A stretch of 64,000 nt of DNA from Terrabacter sp. MAHUQ-38 (GCF_014518425.1 NZ_JACVCU010000008.1:1-64000), one strand, 5' to 3'. Shown: positions 23,740 through 33,770, numbered from the stretch's first letter. Made by a program: numbers and translations. The notes: generated by a model not told the origin, from the letters alone.

Positions 23740-24233
23740 GCAACCCACTGAACCTCGACGTCCCCGCCGGCCTGCCGTGGATCGACTTCACGCGCGAGTT
23801 CGACGCCCCCGTCGAGGCCGTCTTCAACGCCCACCGTGACCCCGAGCTCGTCCGCCAGTGGCTCGGCCCGCGCGGCTACGAGATGACCATCGATCGCTGG
23901 GACTTCACGTCCGGCGGCGGTTACCGCTACACCCACCGCGACGGCGACAACGTCTACGGCTTCCGCGGCACGTTCCACACCGTCCGAGACAACGAGCTCG
24001 CGATCCAGACCTTCGAGTTCGAGGGCGCGCCCGACGAGGTCGCCATCGAGTTCATGCGGTTCGTCGACCTCGGCGACGGCCGCTGCCGGCTCGAGGGCCA
24101 CAGCGTCGGCCCGTCCGTGGAGGGCCGCGACATGATGGTCCAGAGCGGCATGGAGACCGGCATGGTGCAGGGCTACGAGCAGCTCGACGAGCTCCTCGGC
24201 GTCTCCAGCGCCCCCGCGAAGGCCGAGGGCTGA
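23736..24233 (+). CDS. SRPBCC domain protein (AHSA1/START-like)
   Basis: A 165-residue helix-grip protein. WIDFTREFDAPVEAVFNAHRDPELVRQWLGPRGYEM is the standard opening, and MMVQSGMETGMVQGYEQLDELL is the C-terminal helix. The family binds hydrophobic ligands; this type co-occurs with an ArsR regulator, as here with an ATGA overlap. The ligand is unknown. A VOC gene follows at once. Confidence 0.88.
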   Translation: MSNPLNLDVPAGLPWIDFTREFDAPVEAVFNAHRDPELVRQWLGPRGYEMTIDRWDFTSGGGYRYTHRDGDNVYGFRGTFHTVRDNELAIQTFEFEGAPDEVAIEFMRFVDLGDGRCRLEGHSVGPSVEGRDMMVQSGMETGMVQGYEQLDELLGVSSAPAKAEG

Positions 24234-24238
24234 ACGCC

Positions 24239-24679
24239 GTGGACTGGACTCTCGAGGTCGTCATCGTCCCGGTCAGCGACCTCGACGCGTCCATCGCCTT
24301 CTACCGCGACCAGGTCGGCTTCGCGCTCGACCACAACACGAAGAACGAGTACATGCACGTGGCGCAGCTGACGCCTCGGGGGTCCGGCTGCTCCATCGTC
24401 ATCGGGGACCTGCCGTCCCAGAAGGCGATGGCTCCCGGGTCGCTGCACGGGATCCAGCTCGTCGTCGCCGACGCGGCGGCGGCCCGGGAGGAGCTCGTCG
24501 GCAGGGGAGTCGAGTGCTCGGAGATCCAGGTGATCGACGAGCGCGACGGCGGCACCTTCTTCGGCTTCACCGACCCCGACGGCAACTCGTGGGCGGTGCA
24601 ACAGCTCAAGGTCCGCGCCGACAAGCCGCTCATCCCGCACGAGCACCGAGGCCGCTTCGGCGAGGGGCTCGAGCCCTGA
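24239..24679 (+). CDS. VOC-fold protein, glyoxalase-like
   Basis: About 146 residues. It begins WTLEVVIVPVSDLDASIAFYRDQVGFALD and ends GFTDPDGNSWAVQQLK, with both vicinal oxygen chelate modules present. The metal-binding positions are partly kept, so enzymatic activity is possible but not assignable. The GTG at 24239 is six bases beyond the SRPBCC stop. The three genes 23320-24679 form one operon closed by a strong hairpin. Confidence 0.85.
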   Translation: MDWTLEVVIVPVSDLDASIAFYRDQVGFALDHNTKNEYMHVAQLTPRGSGCSIVIGDLPSQKAMAPGSLHGIQLVVADAAAAREELVGRGVECSEIQVIDERDGGTFFGFTDPDGNSWAVQQLKVRADKPLIPHEHRGRFGEGLEP

Positions 24680-24700
24680 CCGGCGGTACCGGCCTCGAAC

Positions 24701-24745
24701 GCCCCAGCCGTGTCGCCCCCTACCGAGGGACGACAGGGCTGGGGC
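24701..24745 (+). terminator. Long hairpin after the ArsR-SRPBCC-VOC operon
   Basis: GCCCCAGCC (24701) pairs with GGCTGGGGC (ending 24745), and inside it TGTCG pairs with CGACA, leaving a loop of about 15 bases. There is no T tract, which is common for actinobacterial terminators. It sits 22 bases beyond the operon's last stop. Confidence 0.65.
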
Positions 24746-24817
24746 AGGACCACGTGTCCAGCCTCTGAGGTCGAGGAATCGCGCGGTCCCCCGCAGGCGG
24801 CGTACCCTCTGTGCCCG

Positions 24818-25396
24818 ATGCCCCTCATCCACCCTCCCGTTCCACCAGCTCCCGCTGCTGGTCCCGCGTCTGGCGCAGGTTCCGAGGACGCCGTCGGCAC
24901 CGGTCCGGTCTTCCTCGACGTCACCGGTCGTCGCCTGCGTCGGGTGCGACTGCTCGGGGCGGCCGCCGCCGTCCTCGTCATCGGCTACCTCGGGCTCCTG
25001 CTCAGCGCCGCCCTCGGCGGCCCGACGATCGACGCACCGTTCCTGCCGCGGCCGGCAGCGCCGAGCCGGCTGCTGGCCAAGCCTTCGACGGTCCCGTCGT
25101 CCGCCTCTGGGACGCACGCGGCCACGGGCTCGCGGACGCAGACCGCGCCCGGTGCGGCGGGGTCCGCGGTCCTCGCGCGCGCCGGCGCCACGAGCGCCGC
25201 ACCGCGCAGCACCGCGAAGGCCACCAGCACTCCCAACGCACCCAGCCCGGCACCGGTCTCGGTGACCGGAACCCCGACGCGGGGCGCGACCCCGACCGCC
25301 AGGCCCACGACGGTGCCCGCGGCGACGCGCAGCGCGAGCAGCCCCACGGCGGCGCCGGGACTGACCCAGCGCGCGACCCCGACGAAGACCCGCTGA
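24818..25396 (+). CDS. Single-pass membrane protein with Ser/Thr/Pro-rich exterior
   Basis: A 192-residue protein. Residues about 43-65 form one membrane helix (LLGAAAAVLVIGYLGLLLSAAL), preceded by a Pro/Ala-rich cytosolic part and followed by a low-complexity Ala/Thr/Pro/Ser tail to the end. No domain is recognised. It lies three bases before the deacetylase-glycosyltransferase gene and is probably co-transcribed, so it may be a membrane partner or cell-wall spacer of that synthase. That role is a guess. Confidence 0.65.
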   Translation: MPLIHPPVPPAPAAGPASGAGSEDAVGTGPVFLDVTGRRLRRVRLLGAAAAVLVIGYLGLLLSAALGGPTIDAPFLPRPAAPSRLLAKPSTVPSSASGTHAATGSRTQTAPGAAGSAVLARAGATSAAPRSTAKATSTPNAPSPAPVSVTGTPTRGATPTARPTTVPAATRSASSPTAAPGLTQRATPTKTR

Positions 25397-25399
25397 CCT

Positions 25400-27616
25400 G
25401 TGGCCGCGGAGCACCCGGTGCGGGCGACACGCGGGAGAAGGTCGTCGCGAGCCGGCCGACACCGTCCGCCGCCCTCGCGACTGGTCCGCCCCCGAACCCA
25501 CTGGTTCGTGCTCTCGACGGTGTTGGTCGCTCTTGCGGTCGCGCTGGTCATGCAGGGCTACCTGCGCCACCTCTACGGCGTCACCGACGATGCCGCCGTG
25601 CCGCCGGGCAGGGCCGACCGGGTCCCGAGCGCCCTCGCCCGGGGCGGTCCGGTGATCGACGCCCGAGGCGGCAGCCTGCGCACGGCGCGTCCCGCCTCCG
25701 GCGTCGTCGCGCTCACCTTCGACGACGGGCCCGACCCGACGTGGACCCCCAAGGTGCTGGACATCCTCCGTCGCAACCACGTGCATGCGACCTTCTTCCT
25801 CGTCGGCACCCAGGCCCTCGACCACCCCGAGCTGGTGCGGGAGATCCTCGCCGACGGCCACGAGATCGGGCTGCACACCCTGACCCACGTCAACCTCGGC
25901 TCGGCCCCGGCGTGGCAGCGTCACCTCGAGCTGCGTGAGGCCCAGCAGGTGCTCGTCGGGCTGACCGGTCAGACGACCGCGCTATTGCGACCGCCGTACA
26001 GCTCGGAGAACGCCGCGATCGACAACGACATGCTCGATGCCATGCTCACTGCGGCGTCGGACGGCTACGTCTCCGTGCTCGCGACGCGAGACGCCGAGGA
26101 CTGGCGGCGGCCCGGTGTCGACGCCGTGGTCCGGGGGATGACGCCCACCGGGCGCGCCGGGGAAGTGGTCCTGCTCCACGACGCGGGCGGCGACCGCAGC
26201 CAGACCGTGGCCGCTCTCGACCGGGCCCTTCCCGCGCTGAGGGCCAAGGGCTACCGCTTCGAGACCCTGAGCCGGTCCGTGGGGATGGCGACGGCCGTGC
26301 GCCCGGCCTCCTCCGTCGACCGGCTCACCGGGATGACGCTCGTCTCGGTGCTTCGCCTCAGCGACCTGCTCATCACGCTCGTCGGCGTCCTCCTCGTCGC
26401 CAGCGGCGTCGTCACGGGTGTGCGCGCTGTGCTCGTCATCGCGGCCGCCGCCCGCCACCGCCGGGGCCGGCTTCGCGACCAGCTCCGCGGCCAGCGCCGC
26501 GGCGACCCGCCCGTGGTCGAGCCCGTGAGCGTCATCGTGCCCGCCTACAACGAGACGGCCGGCATCGAGGCGGCGGTGCGCTCGATCGTCGCCTCCACGC
26601 ACCCGGTCGAGGTCATCGTCGTCGACGACGGCTCCACTGACGGCACAGCCGACCTCGTCGAGTCGCTCGACCTGCCCGGTGTGACAGTCATCAGGCAGGA
26701 GAACGGCGGCAAGCCCGCGGCCCTCAACACCGGCCTGCGGCACGCCTCGCACGACCTCATCGTCATGGTCGACGGCGACACCGTCTTCGAGCCCGACGCG
26801 GTGCACACGCTCGTCCAGCGGTTCGCCGACCCCCGCGTCGGGGCCGTGTCGGGGAACGCGAAGGTCGCCAACCGCGACGGCATCCTGGGCCGGTGGCAGC
26901 ACATCGAGTACGTCATCGGCTTCAACCTCGACCGCCGCCTCTTCGACGTCGCCGAGTGCATGCCGACGGTCCCCGGTGCGATCGGCGGATTCAGGCGGTC
27001 GGCCCTCGAGCGCGTCGGTGGCGTCAGCGACGACACCCTCGCCGAGGACACCGACCTCACCATGGCGCTCGCGCGCGATGGGTGGAGGGTCGTCTACGAG
27101 GACGACGCCCGCGCGTGGACCGAGGCACCCGCCTCGCTCGGCGCGCTGTGGCGCCAGCGCTACCGCTGGTGCTACGGCACTCTCCAGGCCATGTGGAAGC
27201 ACCGCGGCGCGCTGGTCCAGTCCGGAGCAGCCGGCAAGCTCGGCCGGCGCGGCCTCACCTACCTGCTCGTCCTGCAGGTGCTGCTTCCGCTGCTGGCGCC
27301 GACGGTCGACGTCTTCGCGATCTACGGCCTCGTCTTCCTCGACCCGGTCCGTGTCGTGCTCGTCTGGCTGGCCTTCCTGGCGATCCAGGCGGCCATGGCG
27401 GTGTACGCGTTCCGGCTCGACCGCGAGTCGCTGCGCCCCATGTGGACGCTGCCCCTGCAACAGGTCGTCTACCGCCAGCTCATGTACCTCGTCGTGATCC
27501 AGTCGGTCTTCACCGCGCTGGCCGGGACGTATCTGCGCTGGCACCGGATGGACCGCTACGGCTCGCTCCGCGTGCCCGCGCCCGGGCCGGAGGCCCTACC
27601 CGACCTCATGCGCTGA
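25400..27616 (+). CDS. Bifunctional polysaccharide deacetylase and family 2 glycosyltransferase
   Basis: A 738-residue membrane protein. An N-terminal helix (about 34-53) leads to an extracellular NodB deacetylase domain with TFDDGPDP (Asp108, Asp109) and HTLTH (His159, His163). A second helix at about 310-350 is followed by a cytosolic GT2 domain with VDDGST (Asp409, Asp410), DGD (458-460), AEDTD and RQRYRW, then several C-terminal helices. It should polymerise a beta-linked amino sugar and deacetylate it outside, as PgaB and PgaC do in separate proteins. The GTG start lies three bases after the previous stop. Confidence 0.9.
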   Translation: MAAEHPVRATRGRRSSRAGRHRPPPSRLVRPRTHWFVLSTVLVALAVALVMQGYLRHLYGVTDDAAVPPGRADRVPSALARGGPVIDARGGSLRTARPASGVVALTFDDGPDPTWTPKVLDILRRNHVHATFFLVGTQALDHPELVREILADGHEIGLHTLTHVNLGSAPAWQRHLELREAQQVLVGLTGQTTALLRPPYSSENAAIDNDMLDAMLTAASDGYVSVLATRDAEDWRRPGVDAVVRGMTPTGRAGEVVLLHDAGGDRSQTVAALDRALPALRAKGYRFETLSRSVGMATAVRPASSVDRLTGMTLVSVLRLSDLLITLVGVLLVASGVVTGVRAVLVIAAAARHRRGRLRDQLRGQRRGDPPVVEPVSVIVPAYNETAGIEAAVRSIVASTHPVEVIVVDDGSTDGTADLVESLDLPGVTVIRQENGGKPAALNTGLRHASHDLIVMVDGDTVFEPDAVHTLVQRFADPRVGAVSGNAKVANRDGILGRWQHIEYVIGFNLDRRLFDVAECMPTVPGAIGGFRRSALERVGGVSDDTLAEDTDLTMALARDGWRVVYEDDARAWTEAPASLGALWRQRYRWCYGTLQAMWKHRGALVQSGAAGKLGRRGLTYLLVLQVLLPLLAPTVDVFAIYGLVFLDPVRVVLVWLAFLAIQAAMAVYAFRLDRESLRPMWTLPLQQVVYRQLMYLVVIQSVFTALAGTYLRWHRMDRYGSLRVPAPGPEALPDLMR

Positions 27617-27791
27617 CGATCAGGCGAAACCATGGTCGGCTCTCGTCCCGCGGACAGGTGCTCTTTCGGTCGCGGAGGCCGCCCTACGCCGCTGAAGTGA
27701 ACGGTGGGCGCCCGTGGCCGGTGCGGAATTCGCAGGTTCGGGCCATCGGCCGGGTTCCGCTCCCGGGCCACCGGACGGCATACTGACCCGC

Positions 27792-29129
27792 ATGAGCAGC
27801 GTCCCCCAGCAGCGCGTCCTCAGGACCGCGATCCCGGGCCCCCGATCGGCCGAGCTCCAGCAGCGCAAGACAGCGGCGGTGTCCGCGGGCGTCTCGACCG
27901 GCCTCCCGGTCTACGTCGAGAGGGCAGGCGGCGGCATCCTCGTCGACGTCGACGGCAACCAGCTCATCGACTTCGGCTCCGGCATCGCCGTGACGACGGT
28001 CGGCAACGCCGCCCCGCGCGTCGTCGAGCGCGTCACCGAGCAGGTGGCCGACTTCACGCACACGTGCTTCATGGTCACGCCCTACGAGGAGTACCTCGAG
28101 GTCGCCGAGGCCCTCAACGAGCTGACGCCGGGTGACCACGAGAAGCGTTCGGCGCTCTTCAACTCGGGTGCCGAAGCCGTCGAGAACGCTGTCAAGGTCG
28201 CGCGCCACTACACCGGCCGCAACGCCGTCGTCGCGTTCGACCACGCGTACCACGGCCGCACCAACCTCACGATGGCGCTGACCGCGAAGAACATGCCGTA
28301 CAAGCACCGGTTCGGGCCCTTCGCCGGCGAGGTCTACCGCGCGCCGATGAGCTACCCCTTCCGCTGGCCCGGCGGCCCCGCCGACTGCGCGAAGGAGTCC
28401 TTCGACGTCTTCGTGTCGCAGGTCCACGCCCAGGTCGGCGAGGAGAACCTCGCCGCCGTCATCCTCGAGCCGATCCAGGGTGAGGGCGGGTTCATCGTCC
28501 CCGCACCGGGATTCGTCCGTCAGGTCGCCGACTGGTGCCGTGACAACGGCGTCGTCTTCATCGCCGACGAGGTGCAGACCGGCTTCTGCCGCACCGGCGA
28601 CTGGTTCGCGAGCGATCACGAGGGCGTCGTGCCCGACATCGTCACGACCGCCAAGGGCATGGCCGGCGGACTCCCGCTCGCGGGCGTCACGGGCCGCGCC
28701 GAGATCATGGACGCCGTCCACGGCGGCGGGCTCGGCGGCACGTACGGCGGCAACCCGGTCGCGTGCGCCTCGGCCCTCGGCGCCATCGAGACGATGAAGG
28801 CCGACGACCTCTGCGGTCGCGCCCGCCAGGTCGAGGCGCTCTTCAGGCCCCGCCTCGAGGCGCTCGCGGCGAGGTACCCGCAGATCGGCGACATCCGCGG
28901 CCGGGGCGCGATGCTCGCCGTCGAGCTCGTCAACGGCGAGGGCGACATCTCCCCGAACGCCGCCCTGACGGGGGCGGTCAACAAGGCCTGCCACGCCGAC
29001 GGCCTCGTCACCCTGACGTGCGGCACGTACGGCAACGTCTTCCGCTTCCTGCCGCCGCTCGCCGCGAGCGACGAGCTGCTCTCGGAGGGGCTCGACATCT
29101 TCGAGAAGGCGTTCGCCGCCTCCGTCTGA
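27792..29129 (+). CDS. gabT: 4-aminobutyrate transaminase
   Basis: A 445-residue class III PLP aminotransferase. It has GSEAVENAVK-like NSGAEAVENAVKVARHYTGR, the Asp that holds the PLP ring nitrogen in FIADEVQTGFCRTG, and the Schiff-base Lys288 in VTTAKGMAGGLPLAG. The close match to the GabT group, including HAYHGRTNLTMALTAKNMPYK, supports GABA to succinate semialdehyde conversion with 2-oxoglutarate. No gabD is adjacent here; a semialdehyde dehydrogenase lies far away at 62266. The ATG start is preceded by a weak ribosome site. Confidence 0.9.
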   Translation: MSSVPQQRVLRTAIPGPRSAELQQRKTAAVSAGVSTGLPVYVERAGGGILVDVDGNQLIDFGSGIAVTTVGNAAPRVVERVTEQVADFTHTCFMVTPYEEYLEVAEALNELTPGDHEKRSALFNSGAEAVENAVKVARHYTGRNAVVAFDHAYHGRTNLTMALTAKNMPYKHRFGPFAGEVYRAPMSYPFRWPGGPADCAKESFDVFVSQVHAQVGEENLAAVILEPIQGEGGFIVPAPGFVRQVADWCRDNGVVFIADEVQTGFCRTGDWFASDHEGVVPDIVTTAKGMAGGLPLAGVTGRAEIMDAVHGGGLGGTYGGNPVACASALGAIETMKADDLCGRARQVEALFRPRLEALAARYPQIGDIRGRGAMLAVELVNGEGDISPNAALTGAVNKACHADGLVTLTCGTYGNVFRFLPPLAASDELLSEGLDIFEKAFAASV

Positions 29130-29344
29130 GACCGCGGCCGACCCGCCGACGTATGCCGTCCCGTTGAGCCGGCGCGGCGGCATTCGGCTGCTCGGGCGGG
29201 ACCGATGACGGGACGGTCGCGTGATCGGCACCGCGGGCCACGCGTCCAGCGGGCTGGGTCCCGTCAGCCGTCCCAGGCGTCTGGCCCTCCGTGCCCTGTG
29301 GATGACGGCGGACGCAGCCGACGACGCGCGGCCAGTCTGGGTCG

Positions 29345-30286
29345 ATGCGTGGCAATCCGTCCGTCGCCGTGGCTGTCGAGCGCCTCGGCGGTACCTGCAC
29401 CTGGCGTGAGCTGAGGCGTGCGGTGCCGTGGCGACGCATCGCTTCCGCCGTCGCGGCGGGTGAGGTGGTCCGCCACGGGCACGGTGTCTACGCGCTCCCA
29501 GGTGTAGCCACCGCCCGGATCGTGGCCCTGCGCCTGCACGGTGTCGTGTCGCATCGCAGCGCTGGACTCCGGCGGGGCTGGAAGGTCAAGTCCGTTCCGG
29601 CGCTACCTGATGTCACCATCCCCGCCAACCGGAAGCTGCGTGACAGCCAGCGGGGTCTTGTGACGCTGCACTGGCGGACGTTGGAGCCCGCGGTCGTGGC
29701 CGACGGCGTGACGACGCCGGCGCGGACCGTGGTCGACTGCTGCCTCGACCTACCATTCGACGAGGCTCTGGCGGTGTTCGACTCGGCGCTGCGGGCGGGA
29801 CTGCGGCTGCGTGAGGTCACCGAGGTCGGCCTCACGCTCGGGCCGCGGCAGCGCCGGCGAGTGCTGCGCGTCGCGCGTGAGGCCGACGCGCGAGCCGCGA
29901 ACCCCTTCGAGTCGGTGTTGCGCGCCATCGCCCTCGAGGTGCCCGGCCTCGCAGTCGTTCCGCAGACCCGGATCCGCTACGACGGCTTCTACGCCCGCGT
30001 CGACCTGGCCGACGAGAAGCTGCAGGTCGTGCTCGAGGCCGACAGCTTCGAGTTCCACGCCGAGCGGAGGGCGTTCGACCGCGACTGCCGGCGCTACGAC
30101 GAGCTGGCAGTGCGCGACTGGCTCGTGCTGCGCTTCACGTGGGAGCAGGTCATGTTCGAGCCGGCGTGGGTGAGGGCGACGCTCGCCGCCGCAGTGGCGC
30201 TCCGTCGGTCGCAGCGGCGGTCCCGTCGTGACGCGCGTCGCCGGGGACGCATGACGGGACCTTCACCGGTCAGCCGCGCCGTCTGA
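29345..30286 (+). CDS. AbiEi-type antitoxin-like N-terminus fused to a DUF559/Vsr-fold nuclease-like domain
   Basis: A 313-residue protein. The N-terminal winged helix (TWRELRRAVPWRRIASAVAAGEVVRHGHGVYAL) resembles AbiEi antitoxins. The C-terminal part, with RIRYDGFYARVDLADEKLQVVLEADSFEFHAERRAFDRDCRRYDELAVRDWLVLRFTW, has the restriction-endonuclease-like fold of DUF559 and very-short-patch-repair relatives: Asp in RVDLAD and Glu in LEADS are the likely metal ligands. Such proteins are abundant and variable in actinobacteria. No AbiEii toxin is beside it, so a toxin-antitoxin role is not supported. Confidence 0.75.
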   Translation: MRGNPSVAVAVERLGGTCTWRELRRAVPWRRIASAVAAGEVVRHGHGVYALPGVATARIVALRLHGVVSHRSAGLRRGWKVKSVPALPDVTIPANRKLRDSQRGLVTLHWRTLEPAVVADGVTTPARTVVDCCLDLPFDEALAVFDSALRAGLRLREVTEVGLTLGPRQRRRVLRVAREADARAANPFESVLRAIALEVPGLAVVPQTRIRYDGFYARVDLADEKLQVVLEADSFEFHAERRAFDRDCRRYDELAVRDWLVLRFTWEQVMFEPAWVRATLAAAVALRRSQRRSRRDARRRGRMTGPSPVSRAV

Positions 30287-30362
30287 GCACGAGTCCGTTC
30301 CAACGTCCCGTCAACGGTCCCGCAGGCGACGCCGGGCCGTCAGCCGCGCCCGTCCGGCAGTG

Positions 30363-31181
30363 TCAGTCGAAGGGTGTGATGTCGGGGCGCTTGGCCTTGC
30401 GGGTGTCTCCCGACGAGCGGCCGGTGAGGCGTCGGTGCACCCATGGGCCGACATACTCCTTGGCCCACTGGGCGTTGGCCTGGAGGGCCTCGCGGCGTCC
30501 GATGGGCGGAGCAGGGTCGAGCGGCGTCGCCCAGCCGGTCTCGGCCGGGGTGTGGCCGAGGGCCTCGAGCGCGGCGAGCGACACCCGCCGGTGGCCCTCG
30601 GTCGTCATGTGGATGCGGTCCTCGGCCCACATCCGCCAGTCGCGCAGGGCGTGCAGGCCCCACTGGTCGATGACGTGGGCGCCGTTGCGGCGGGCGATGC
30701 TCCAGATGTTGGCGGCGTGGATCGCGGCGCGCCCGCGCGTGGCCTTGACCAGGGGTGCGTCGGCCGGGTCGACGGGGGTCGCCATGAGGACGTCGGCCCC
30801 GGTTGCCCGGATGCGGGCGACAGCGGTCTCCAGCCGGGCGGCGAGGCCGTCGAGGTCGGCCTTGGGGCGCAGGATGTCGTTGCCGCCGCCGACGATGCTG
30901 ACGAGGTCGGGCTGGAGCGACAGGGCGTCCTCGAGCTGGGGGCCGACGACGTCAGCGAGCTTCCGGCCCCGCACGGCGAGGTTGGCGTAGCCGAAGTCGA
31001 GCCCCTCGGTGCGGGCGATCTCCGAGAGGTGGGCAGCGAGCCGGTCGGCCCAGCCGGCGAACTCACCGTCATGGCCGAACTCGGGGTCGTCGTCGCACAT
31101 GCCCTCGGTGAAGGAGTCGCCGATCGCGACGTAGCGGGTCCAGACGGTGGGTGCGGCACCGTCTGCGGCGGGCTGGGTCAT
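30363..31181 (-). CDS. SGNH/GDSL hydrolase
   Basis: A 272-residue cytosolic esterase-like protein. Block I is [14 protein letters not shown] with nucleophile Ser23, block II includes NLAVRGRKL, block [12 protein letters not shown], and block [15 protein letters not shown] with the catalytic Asp and His. It lacks a signal peptide. The ATG at 31181 overlaps the ung stop (ATGA); the long frame upstream of it is shadow. Substrate is unknown; this type is common in actinobacteria. Confidence 0.88.
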   Translation of the reverse strand: MTQPAADGAAPTVWTRYVAIGDSFTEGMCDDDPEFGHDGEFAGWADRLAAHLSEIARTEGLDFGYANLAVRGRKLADVVGPQLEDALSLQPDLVSIVGGGNDILRPKADLDGLAARLETAVARIRATGADVLMATPVDPADAPLVKATRGRAAIHAANIWSIARRNGAHVIDQWGLHALRDWRMWAEDRIHMTTEGHRRVSLAALEALGHTPAETGWATPLDPAPPIGRREALQANAQWAKEYVGPWVHRRLTGRSSGDTRKAKRPDITPFD

Positions 31182-31861
31182 GTCAGCCTCCAGTCGATGG
31201 GTGGGGCGCCCTGCTGGGCGAGGAGGTCGTTGGTGCGGCTGAACGGCCGCGAGCCGAAGAAGCCCGACCGCGCGGAGAGCGGTGACGGGTGGGCGGTCTC
31301 GATGCGCGGCACGGGGCCCAGCATCGGCGCCAGGGACTGCGCCTGTCGACCCCAGAGGATGGCGACGAGTGGGCCACCGCGAGCGACGAGCGCCGAGATC
31401 GCTTGTGTCGTAACGGTTTCCCAACCCTTGCCTTGGTGGCTCGCCGAGCGCCCCGGCTGCACGGTGAGCACGCGGTTGAGCAGCATGACGCCTCGCTCGA
31501 ACCACGGGGTCAGGTCGCCGGAGGCCGGCGTCGGCAGGCCGAGGTCGGTGCCCAGCTCCTGGTAGATGTTCTGGAGCGACCGCGGGACCGGCCGCACGTC
31601 CGGGGCGACGCTGAAGCTGAGCCCGACCGGGTGCCCCGGCGTGGGGTAGGGATCCTGGCCCACGACGAGCACGCGCACGTCGGGCAGGGGCCGCGAGAAG
31701 GCCCGCAGCACGCGCTCGCCCGCCGGGAGGTAGCCGCGCCCGGCAGCGACCTCACCGCGCAGGAACTCACCCAGCTGGGCGATCGTGTCGGCCACCGGCT
31801 CGAGGGCGGGCGCCCACGTCGGGTGGACGAGCTCGTGGAGGGGTCGGGCCGGCACGGCCAC
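31178..31861 (-). CDS. ung: Uracil-DNA glycosylase
   Basis: A 227-residue family 1 UDG. The water-activating Asp is in [14 protein letters not shown] and the catalytic His in [25 protein letters not shown], with [16 protein letters not shown] for uracil and DNA contacts. It removes uracil from DNA to start base-excision repair. Length is normal. It is divergent from nagA and coupled to the SGNH hydrolase gene downstream. Confidence 0.95.
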   Translation of the reverse strand: MAVPARPLHELVHPTWAPALEPVADTIAQLGEFLRGEVAAGRGYLPAGERVLRAFSRPLPDVRVLVVGQDPYPTPGHPVGLSFSVAPDVRPVPRSLQNIYQELGTDLGLPTPASGDLTPWFERGVMLLNRVLTVQPGRSASHQGKGWETVTTQAISALVARGGPLVAILWGRQAQSLAPMLGPVPRIETAHPSPLSARSGFFGSRPFSRTNDLLAQQGAPPIDWRLT

Positions 31862-31898
31862 ACGCTACCGCGCCGGCCGTGCGACACAATCGTCCCCG

Positions 31899-33077
31899 AT
31901 GGACCTCACACTGCGCGGACCCGCCCTCGTCGACACCACGGTGCTGCCCGACGTCCTCCTCCGGATCGAGGGCGAGCGCATCGCTGCGGTCACACCGCTG
32001 GCCGCCGGTGCCGAGCTGCCGGGGGAGGCCCACGCGGCCGAGCGCGTTAGCGGCACGATGGTGCCGGGATACGTCGACATCCACTGCCACGGCGGCGGAG
32101 GCGCGGCGTTCACCGACCTGCGCGACGAGGCGGCAGCCGCGGCGGCCCGGCACCACCACGCGCACGGCTCGACGAGCATCGTCGCGAGCCTCGTGACGAT
32201 GAGCCCGCGTGACCTCGAGCGTGGCGTCGCGATGCTCGCGGAGCTGTGTGACGACGGGCTCGTCGACGGCATCCACCTCGAGGGCCCGTGGCTCGCGGAG
32301 GCGCGGTGCGGCGCGCACGACCCGACGCTGCTGCGCGACCCGAGCCTGGCGGAGGTGGAGCGTCTCATCGATCTCGGCCGCGGGCACCTGCGACAGGTGA
32401 CGCTCGCGCCCGAGCGCGAGCACGGCCTCGACCTCGTCCGCTGGCTGACCTCGGCCGGCATCCACGCCGCGGTGGGGCACACGACGGCGACGTTCGCGCA
32501 GGTCGAGCGGGCCGTCGCGGCCGGCGCGGACATCGCCACGCACCTCTTCAACGGCATGGACCCGTGGCACCACCGCACGCCGGGCGCGGCCCCGGCACTG
32601 ATGCGCTCGGCCGCGCGGGGTCACGTCACGGTCGAGCTCATCGCCGACGGCGCGCACCTCGACGACGACACCGTGCGCACCGTCCTCGACCTCGTCGGCG
32701 CCGACCACGTCGCCTTCGTGTCCGACGCCATGGCGGCGGCCGGTGTGGGCGACGGGGCGTACGTGCTCGGTGGCCTGTCCGTGGTCGTCGACCGCGGGGT
32801 CGCACGCCTGGCGCGCGACCCCGACGGCACGACCCCCGGCTCCATCGCCGGAGGCACGAGCCATGTCGCCGACATCGTGGCGCGGGCCGTCGCGGCCGGC
32901 GTCCCCCTGCCGTATGCCGTCCGCCCCGCCACGCGAACGCCGGCCCGCGCGCTGGGGCTGGCCGACCGCGGGGCCTTGGTCGCGGGGGCGCGCGCCGACG
33001 TCGTCGTCGTCGACGACTCCGCACGGCTGGTCCGGGTCCTGAGAGCCGGTCGCTGGGTGGACGCCGACAGGCCCTAG
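31899..33077 (+). CDS. nagA: N-acetylglucosamine-6-phosphate deacetylase
   Basis: A 392-residue amidohydrolase. Metal and substrate residues lie in VDIHCHGGGGAAF, the Glu of HLEGPWLAEA, the His residues of AVGHTTAT and THLFNGMDPWHHR, and the catalytic Asp in VSDAMAAAG. It removes acetate from GlcNAc-6-P in amino-sugar recycling. No nagB or PTS gene is adjacent. The start ATG 31899 lies 38 bases from the divergent ung start. The HAD gene follows after nine bases and may be co-transcribed. Confidence 0.92.
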   Translation: MDLTLRGPALVDTTVLPDVLLRIEGERIAAVTPLAAGAELPGEAHAAERVSGTMVPGYVDIHCHGGGGAAFTDLRDEAAAAAARHHHAHGSTSIVASLVTMSPRDLERGVAMLAELCDDGLVDGIHLEGPWLAEARCGAHDPTLLRDPSLAEVERLIDLGRGHLRQVTLAPEREHGLDLVRWLTSAGIHAAVGHTTATFAQVERAVAAGADIATHLFNGMDPWHHRTPGAAPALMRSAARGHVTVELIADGAHLDDDTVRTVLDLVGADHVAFVSDAMAAAGVGDGAYVLGGLSVVVDRGVARLARDPDGTTPGSIAGGTSHVADIVARAVAAGVPLPYAVRPATRTPARALGLADRGALVAGARADVVVVDDSARLVRVLRAGRWVDADRP

Positions 33078-33086
33078 GCTCGCCCG

Positions 33087-33734
33087 GTGACTTCTCCCCG
33101 CTGGTCCACCGCCGTCTTCGATCTCGACGGCACGCTGGCCGACACGATCAACCTCATCGTCGAGTCCTACCAGCACGCCTTCCGCACGATCATCGGTCGC
33201 GAGGAGGACCCGGACGTCATCCGCTCGTGGATCGGCCGACCCCTCATCGCTGCCTTCCGCGACCACTCGCCGGAGCACGCCGACGACCTGTACGCGACGT
33301 ACCTCGCGTGGAACGCCGACAACACCGAGCGGCTGATCCGCGGCTACGACGGGGTGCGTGAGGTCCTGGCCGACCTGCGCGCCGCCGGCGTCCACGTCGG
33401 AGTCGCGACGTCGAAGCGGCGCGAGTCCGCGCAGCAGGCCATGGACATCCTCGGCCTCAGCGAGCACGTCACGGTGCTGGTCGCGATGGAGGACACCGAG
33501 CGGCACAAACCAGACCCGACCCCGCTGCTGCTCGCCCTCGACCGGATGGGTCGCGGCTCCAACGACGCCGTCTACGTCGGTGACGCCGTCGTCGACGTGC
33601 TCGCCGGCAAGGCGGCCGGCATGGACACCGTGGCGGTCACATGGGGGGCCGGTGTCCCGACCGCGCTGCACGGCGTGCGCCCGTCGGCCGTCGTCGCGAC
33701 CGCCGGCGAGCTGCGCACCGCCATGCTCGGCTGA
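33087..33734 (+). CDS. HAD-superfamily phosphatase (phosphoglycolate phosphatase/PpaX-like)
   Basis: A 215-residue HAD hydrolase. Motif I is VFDLDGTLAD (nucleophile Asp12, Asp14), motif II VATSKRR, the Lys in HKPDPTPL is motif III, and motif IV is VYVGDAVVD, where the usual second Asp is replaced by Val-Val-Asp spacing (GDAVVD). A helical cap sits after motif I. It dephosphorylates a small sugar or glycolate phosphate or pyrophosphate. It follows nagA closely. Confidence 0.87.
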   Translation: MTSPRWSTAVFDLDGTLADTINLIVESYQHAFRTIIGREEDPDVIRSWIGRPLIAAFRDHSPEHADDLYATYLAWNADNTERLIRGYDGVREVLADLRAAGVHVGVATSKRRESAQQAMDILGLSEHVTVLVAMEDTERHKPDPTPLLLALDRMGRGSNDAVYVGDAVVDVLAGKAAGMDTVAVTWGAGVPTALHGVRPSAVVATAGELRTAMLG

Positions 33735-33770
33735 CCACGGTCGCCGGGCCGGAGCGGTCGTCACAGGGTC

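Noticed and set aside
29345..30286. An AbiE toxin-antitoxin pair
   Set aside because: No AbiEii nucleotidyltransferase is next to it, and the C-terminal part is a nuclease-like fold instead.
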